Below, in pieces: positions 61,866 through 64,000 of a stretch of DNA of 64,000 nucleotides. A model generated the notes under the pieces. It did not search any database. It saw only the letters and a list, made by a program, of their open reading frames with translations, and was not told where the DNA came from. This stretch comes from an uncultured Faecalibacterium sp. (lineage in GTDB: Bacteria; Bacillota; Clostridia; Oscillospirales; Ruminococcaceae), in NCBI GenBank assembly GCA_934561115.1, contig CAKTFS010000001.1, positions 62,001-126,000 on the forward strand, given 5' to 3'. Positions within the stretch are counted from its first letter, which is position 1. Every line of letters begins with the position of its first letter. A program made the translations under genes and the position numbers.

Positions 61866-63269
61866 TCAGACAGGATGAGACTGGTTGGTGTAGTCCACAT
61901 GATCGCCGTCCACGCCCTGCTTTTTGGCATTGCGCTTATCGAAGAACTTGGGTGCGACCTGCGGGAACATTGCGTAGGTCAGCACGTCCTCTTCCTGCGT
62001 AGCCCACTTAGCAGCCTCGGCCTTCAGCTTGTCCATCTCGGGAGCCAGCGTATCGGCAAAGCGGCAGGTAATGGGCTGCTCGTCGCCAAGGATTTTCTTG
62101 GTGAACTCCGGCTTGATGGGAGCGGGAGTCTTGCCGTAGTCGCCGTGGACCAGCCCCTTGAACTCCTTGGTGACCATCTTGTAGCGCTCGCCCATGATGA
62201 CGTTGAACACAGCCTGCGTGCCAACGATCTGGCTGGTGGGGGTGACCAGCGGCGGATAACCTGCATCCTCACGGACGCGGGGGATCTCGGCCAGCACCTC
62301 GTCCAGCTTATCTTCCTTACCGGCATCCTTCAGCTGCTTGAGCATGTTGGAGAACATACCGCCCGGCACCTGATACAGCAGAGTGTTGGCGTCCACGCCC
62401 AGGCTCTTGGGGCTGATCTGACCGTTGGCGATGTACTTCTCGCGCAGCTTAGCAAAGTAAGCGCGCACGACGTTCAGCTGCTTCAGATCCAGACCGGTGT
62501 CGTAGTCGGTGCCCTGCAGAGCAGCCACCAGGCTCTCGGTGGGCATGTGGCTGGTGCCAAGGCTCAGGGGGCTCATGGCGGTGTCAATGATATCGGCACC
62601 TGCCTCGATGCCCTTGAGGATGGACATGGAAGCCAGACCAGCAGTGTAGTGGCTGTGGATATCCACAGGGATGCTGACGGTCTCCTTCAGCTTCTTGACC
62701 AGATCATAGCAGGTATAGGGGGTAAGCAGACCGGCCATATCCTTGATGCAGATGGAGTTTGCGCCCATCTCCTCCAAAGTCTTGGCGTAGGATGCAAAGT
62801 ACTCGTTGTTGTGCACGGGGCTCAGGGTGTAGCTGATGCAGCCCTGCACATGAGCACCCTCCTTATTGGCAGACTTGATAGCAGTCTGCAGGTTGCGGGG
62901 GTCGTTCAGAGCGTCGAAGATGCGGATGACGTCGATGCCGTTGGCAACGGACTTCTGTACAAAGTACTCGACCGCGTCATCGGCGTAGGGACGGTAGCCC
63001 AGCATATTCTGGCCGCGGAACAGCATCTGCAGCTTCTGGTGCGGCAGCTCCTTGCGCAGGATGCGCAGACGCTCCCACGGATCTTCGTCCAGGAAGCGGA
63101 TGCAGCTGTCGAACGTAGCGCCGCCCCAGCACTCCACGGAGAAGTAGTTGATCTTGTCCATTTCGGGCAGGATGGGGCGCATCTCGTCCATGGTCATACG
63201 GGTAGCCAGCAAAGACTGGTGCGCATCACGCAGGACGACCTCGGTCACCTTGATCGGCTTTTTTGCCAT
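61866..63269 (-). CDS. Oxaloacetate decarboxylase alpha / transcarboxylase 5S-type carboxyltransferase
   Basis: 467 residues. Pyruvate carboxyltransferase TIM barrel: VVLRDAHQSLLATRM (metal Asp), ECWGGATFDSCIRFLDEDPWERL, IKDMAGLLTPY (carbamylated-Lys type segment), DIHSHYTAGLA (metal His pair), then a conserved PYC/OADA domain (YKMVTKEFKGLVHGDYGKTPAPI). It lacks the fused biotin domain; biotin is carried by the separate upstream gene. It transfers CO2 between biotin and pyruvate/oxaloacetate. AGAGG lies 8 bp before the ATG. Confidence 0.9.
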   Translation of the reverse strand: MAKKPIKVTEVVLRDAHQSLLATRMTMDEMRPILPEMDKINYFSVECWGGATFDSCIRFLDEDPWERLRILRKELPHQKLQMLFRGQNMLGYRPYADDAVEYFVQKSVANGIDVIRIFDALNDPRNLQTAIKSANKEGAHVQGCISYTLSPVHNNEYFASYAKTLEEMGANSICIKDMAGLLTPYTCYDLVKKLKETVSIPVDIHSHYTAGLASMSILKGIEAGADIIDTAMSPLSLGTSHMPTESLVAALQGTDYDTGLDLKQLNVVRAYFAKLREKYIANGQISPKSLGVDANTLLYQVPGGMFSNMLKQLKDAGKEDKLDEVLAEIPRVREDAGYPPLVTPTSQIVGTQAVFNVIMGERYKMVTKEFKGLVHGDYGKTPAPIKPEFTKKILGDEQPITCRFADTLAPEMDKLKAEAAKWATQEEDVLTYAMFPQVAPKFFDKRNAKKQGVDGDHVDYTNQSHPV

Positions 63270-63285
63270 GGTTGTCACCTCTTCC

Positions 63286-63666
63286 TTAGTTCATGGAAAC
63301 CAGAACGTCACCGGAGTTGACGGTATCGCCCTTGTTCACGTTGATGGAAGCCACGGTGCCATCCTGCGGAGCAACGATCTCGTTCTCCATCTTCATGGCC
63401 TCGAGGATGACCAGCACATCACCGGCCTTGACAGAAGCACCGGCAGCGACCTTGACATCCAGAATGTTGCCGGGCATGGGAGCCTTGACGGTAACAGCAC
63501 CGGCTGCACCGGCGGCTGCCTTGGGAGCAGCTGCGGGAGCGGGAGCAACCTTGGGTGCGGCGGGTGCAGCAACGGGAGCAGCGGCAACGGGAGCAGCGCC
63601 TGCGGCGGTTTCCTCAACGGAAACGCTGTAAGCAACACCATTGACAGTAATATTGTAGTACTTCAT
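63286..63666 (-). CDS. Biotin carboxyl carrier protein
   Basis: 126 residues: a short N-terminal segment (MKYYNITVNGVAYSVSVEE), an Ala/Pro-rich flexible linker (about 25-60), and a biotinyl domain with EAMKMENEI, the Lys being the biotin site. The carrier swings between two carboxyltransferase subunits. Size and architecture are close to the 1.3S subunit of transcarboxylase. GGAGG 8 bp upstream sets the start at 63666. Confidence 0.92.
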   Translation of the reverse strand: MKYYNITVNGVAYSVSVEETAAGAAPVAAAPVAAPAAPKVAPAPAAAPKAAAGAAGAVTVKAPMPGNILDVKVAAGASVKAGDVLVILEAMKMENEIVAPQDGTVASINVNKGDTVNSGDVLVSMN

Positions 63667-63717
63667 GGAAGGATCCTCCAATTCAAAATCGAACTCAATT
63701 AACTTACATTCGGACGC

Positions 63718-64000
63718 TTACAGGGCCATATTGCCATGCTTCTTGGGCAGGCGGGCGGCGCGCTTGGTGCTCAGCAGCTCCAGTGCAGCCACAACGCTGG
63801 CACGCACATTGGCGGCATCGCAGCTCATATCGGCAGCACCGGCAGCCACTGCGCTGGCAGCGCTGCACACCTCTGCGGTGTAGGCAGCAGCCTTGGCCTT
63901 GGTGGCGGCAATGATGTTGTCGGAAGCATCGATCTCGTCCTTGTACAGCACGCTGACAGCGGCGCTGGGCTCCAGTGCGCTGACGGTGCAGCCGGTCACA
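63718..64000 (-). CDS. Acyl-CoA carboxylase/decarboxylase carboxyltransferase (MmdA/PccB-like), C-terminal end (partial)
   Basis: The last 94 residues of a gene that begins beyond the window end. The closing KRAARLPKKHGNMAL is characteristic of methylmalonyl-CoA decarboxylase alpha / propionyl-CoA carboxylase beta chains. The visible part is Ala-rich and unlike typical family C-termini elsewhere. As the first gene of the mmdA-like, biotin carrier, oadA-like order, it would be the acyl-CoA side of the biotin carboxyl transfer. Confidence 0.75.
   Translation of the reverse strand, partial: VTGCTVSALEPSAAVSVLYKDEIDASDNIIAATKAKAAAYTAEVCSAASAVAAGAADMSCDAANVRASVVAALELLSTKRAARLPKKHGNMAL

Noticed and set aside
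61785..63320. 511-codon open frame on the plus strand
   Set aside because: Shadow of the oadA-like gene; starts inside its terminator.

Overview
The window reads as chromosomal DNA of a GC-rich, strictly anaerobic Clostridia member, most like the Faecalibacterium/Subdoligranulum/Gemmiger side of Oscillospiraceae. This assignment is inferred from gene content, Firmicutes gene order (compared with Bacillus subtilis from memory) and codon use; no search was run. No rRNA, tRNA, CRISPR array, prophage or complete insertion sequence was seen.

Layout. (1) 1-6098, + strand: a tight selenium-dependent molybdenum hydroxylase (SDMH) cassette: the 3' end of a molybdopterin hydroxylase, then yqeC, selD, yedF, a class V aminotransferase, a DUF3343 Se/S-carrier-like gene, an XdhC-family gene and yqeB, closed by a terminator. 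(2) 6174-7440, - strand: a small orphan gene and a padR-DUF2812 pair behind a promoter with two tandem operators. (3) 7600-14474, + strand: phoH, ybeY, era, yqzL, recO, mutS2 and an amidase, followed by a low-GC gap holding a decayed queA 3' fragment. (4) 15159-21799, - strand: xer recombinase, radA, a SpoIIM-like gene, a TIGR04086-like gene, yajC, tgt and queA. (5) 21966-27450, + strand: asd, dapA, dapB (lysine/diaminopimelate), capA, a stand-alone aspartokinase-type ACT protein and a IIA-Glc protein. (6) 27505-29080, - strand: tyrS behind a T-box leader.

(7) 29116-44605, - strand: the conserved spoIIIAA-AH / asp23-nusB / xseA-xseB-ispA-dxs-tlyA-argR-recN neighbourhood. Here it lacks accBC, folD, and the spoIVB-spo0A pair that follows recN in B. 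subtilis. (8) 44714-48877, - strand: ligA, a SPOCS/LysM protein with a good sigma-E-type promoter, and a 26-codon gene that I identify as spoVM. (9) 48948-61170, - strand: yicC-remA-gmk-priA-def-fmt-rsmB-rlmN-prpC-prkC-rsgA-thiN, in B. subtilis order but without rpoZ, coaBC and rpe. (10) 61327-64000, - strand: a lone transposase-type HTH gene with its own promoter and terminator, then a three-gene biotin-dependent carboxyltransferase set cut by the window end.

How it fits together: most of the window is housekeeping (ribosome assembly, tRNA modification, repair, cell wall, isoprenoid and lysine precursors). Layered on it is an intact-looking sporulation kit (spoIIIA operon, SPOCS protein, spoVM, SpoIIM-like, the promoters). 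The most distinctive metabolic modules are the labile-selenium hydroxylase cassette at the left edge and the carboxyltransferase cassette at the right edge. Promoters on both strands repeatedly show a TTGCAA/TTGCAG-type -35, 17 bp, then TATAAT/TATACT.
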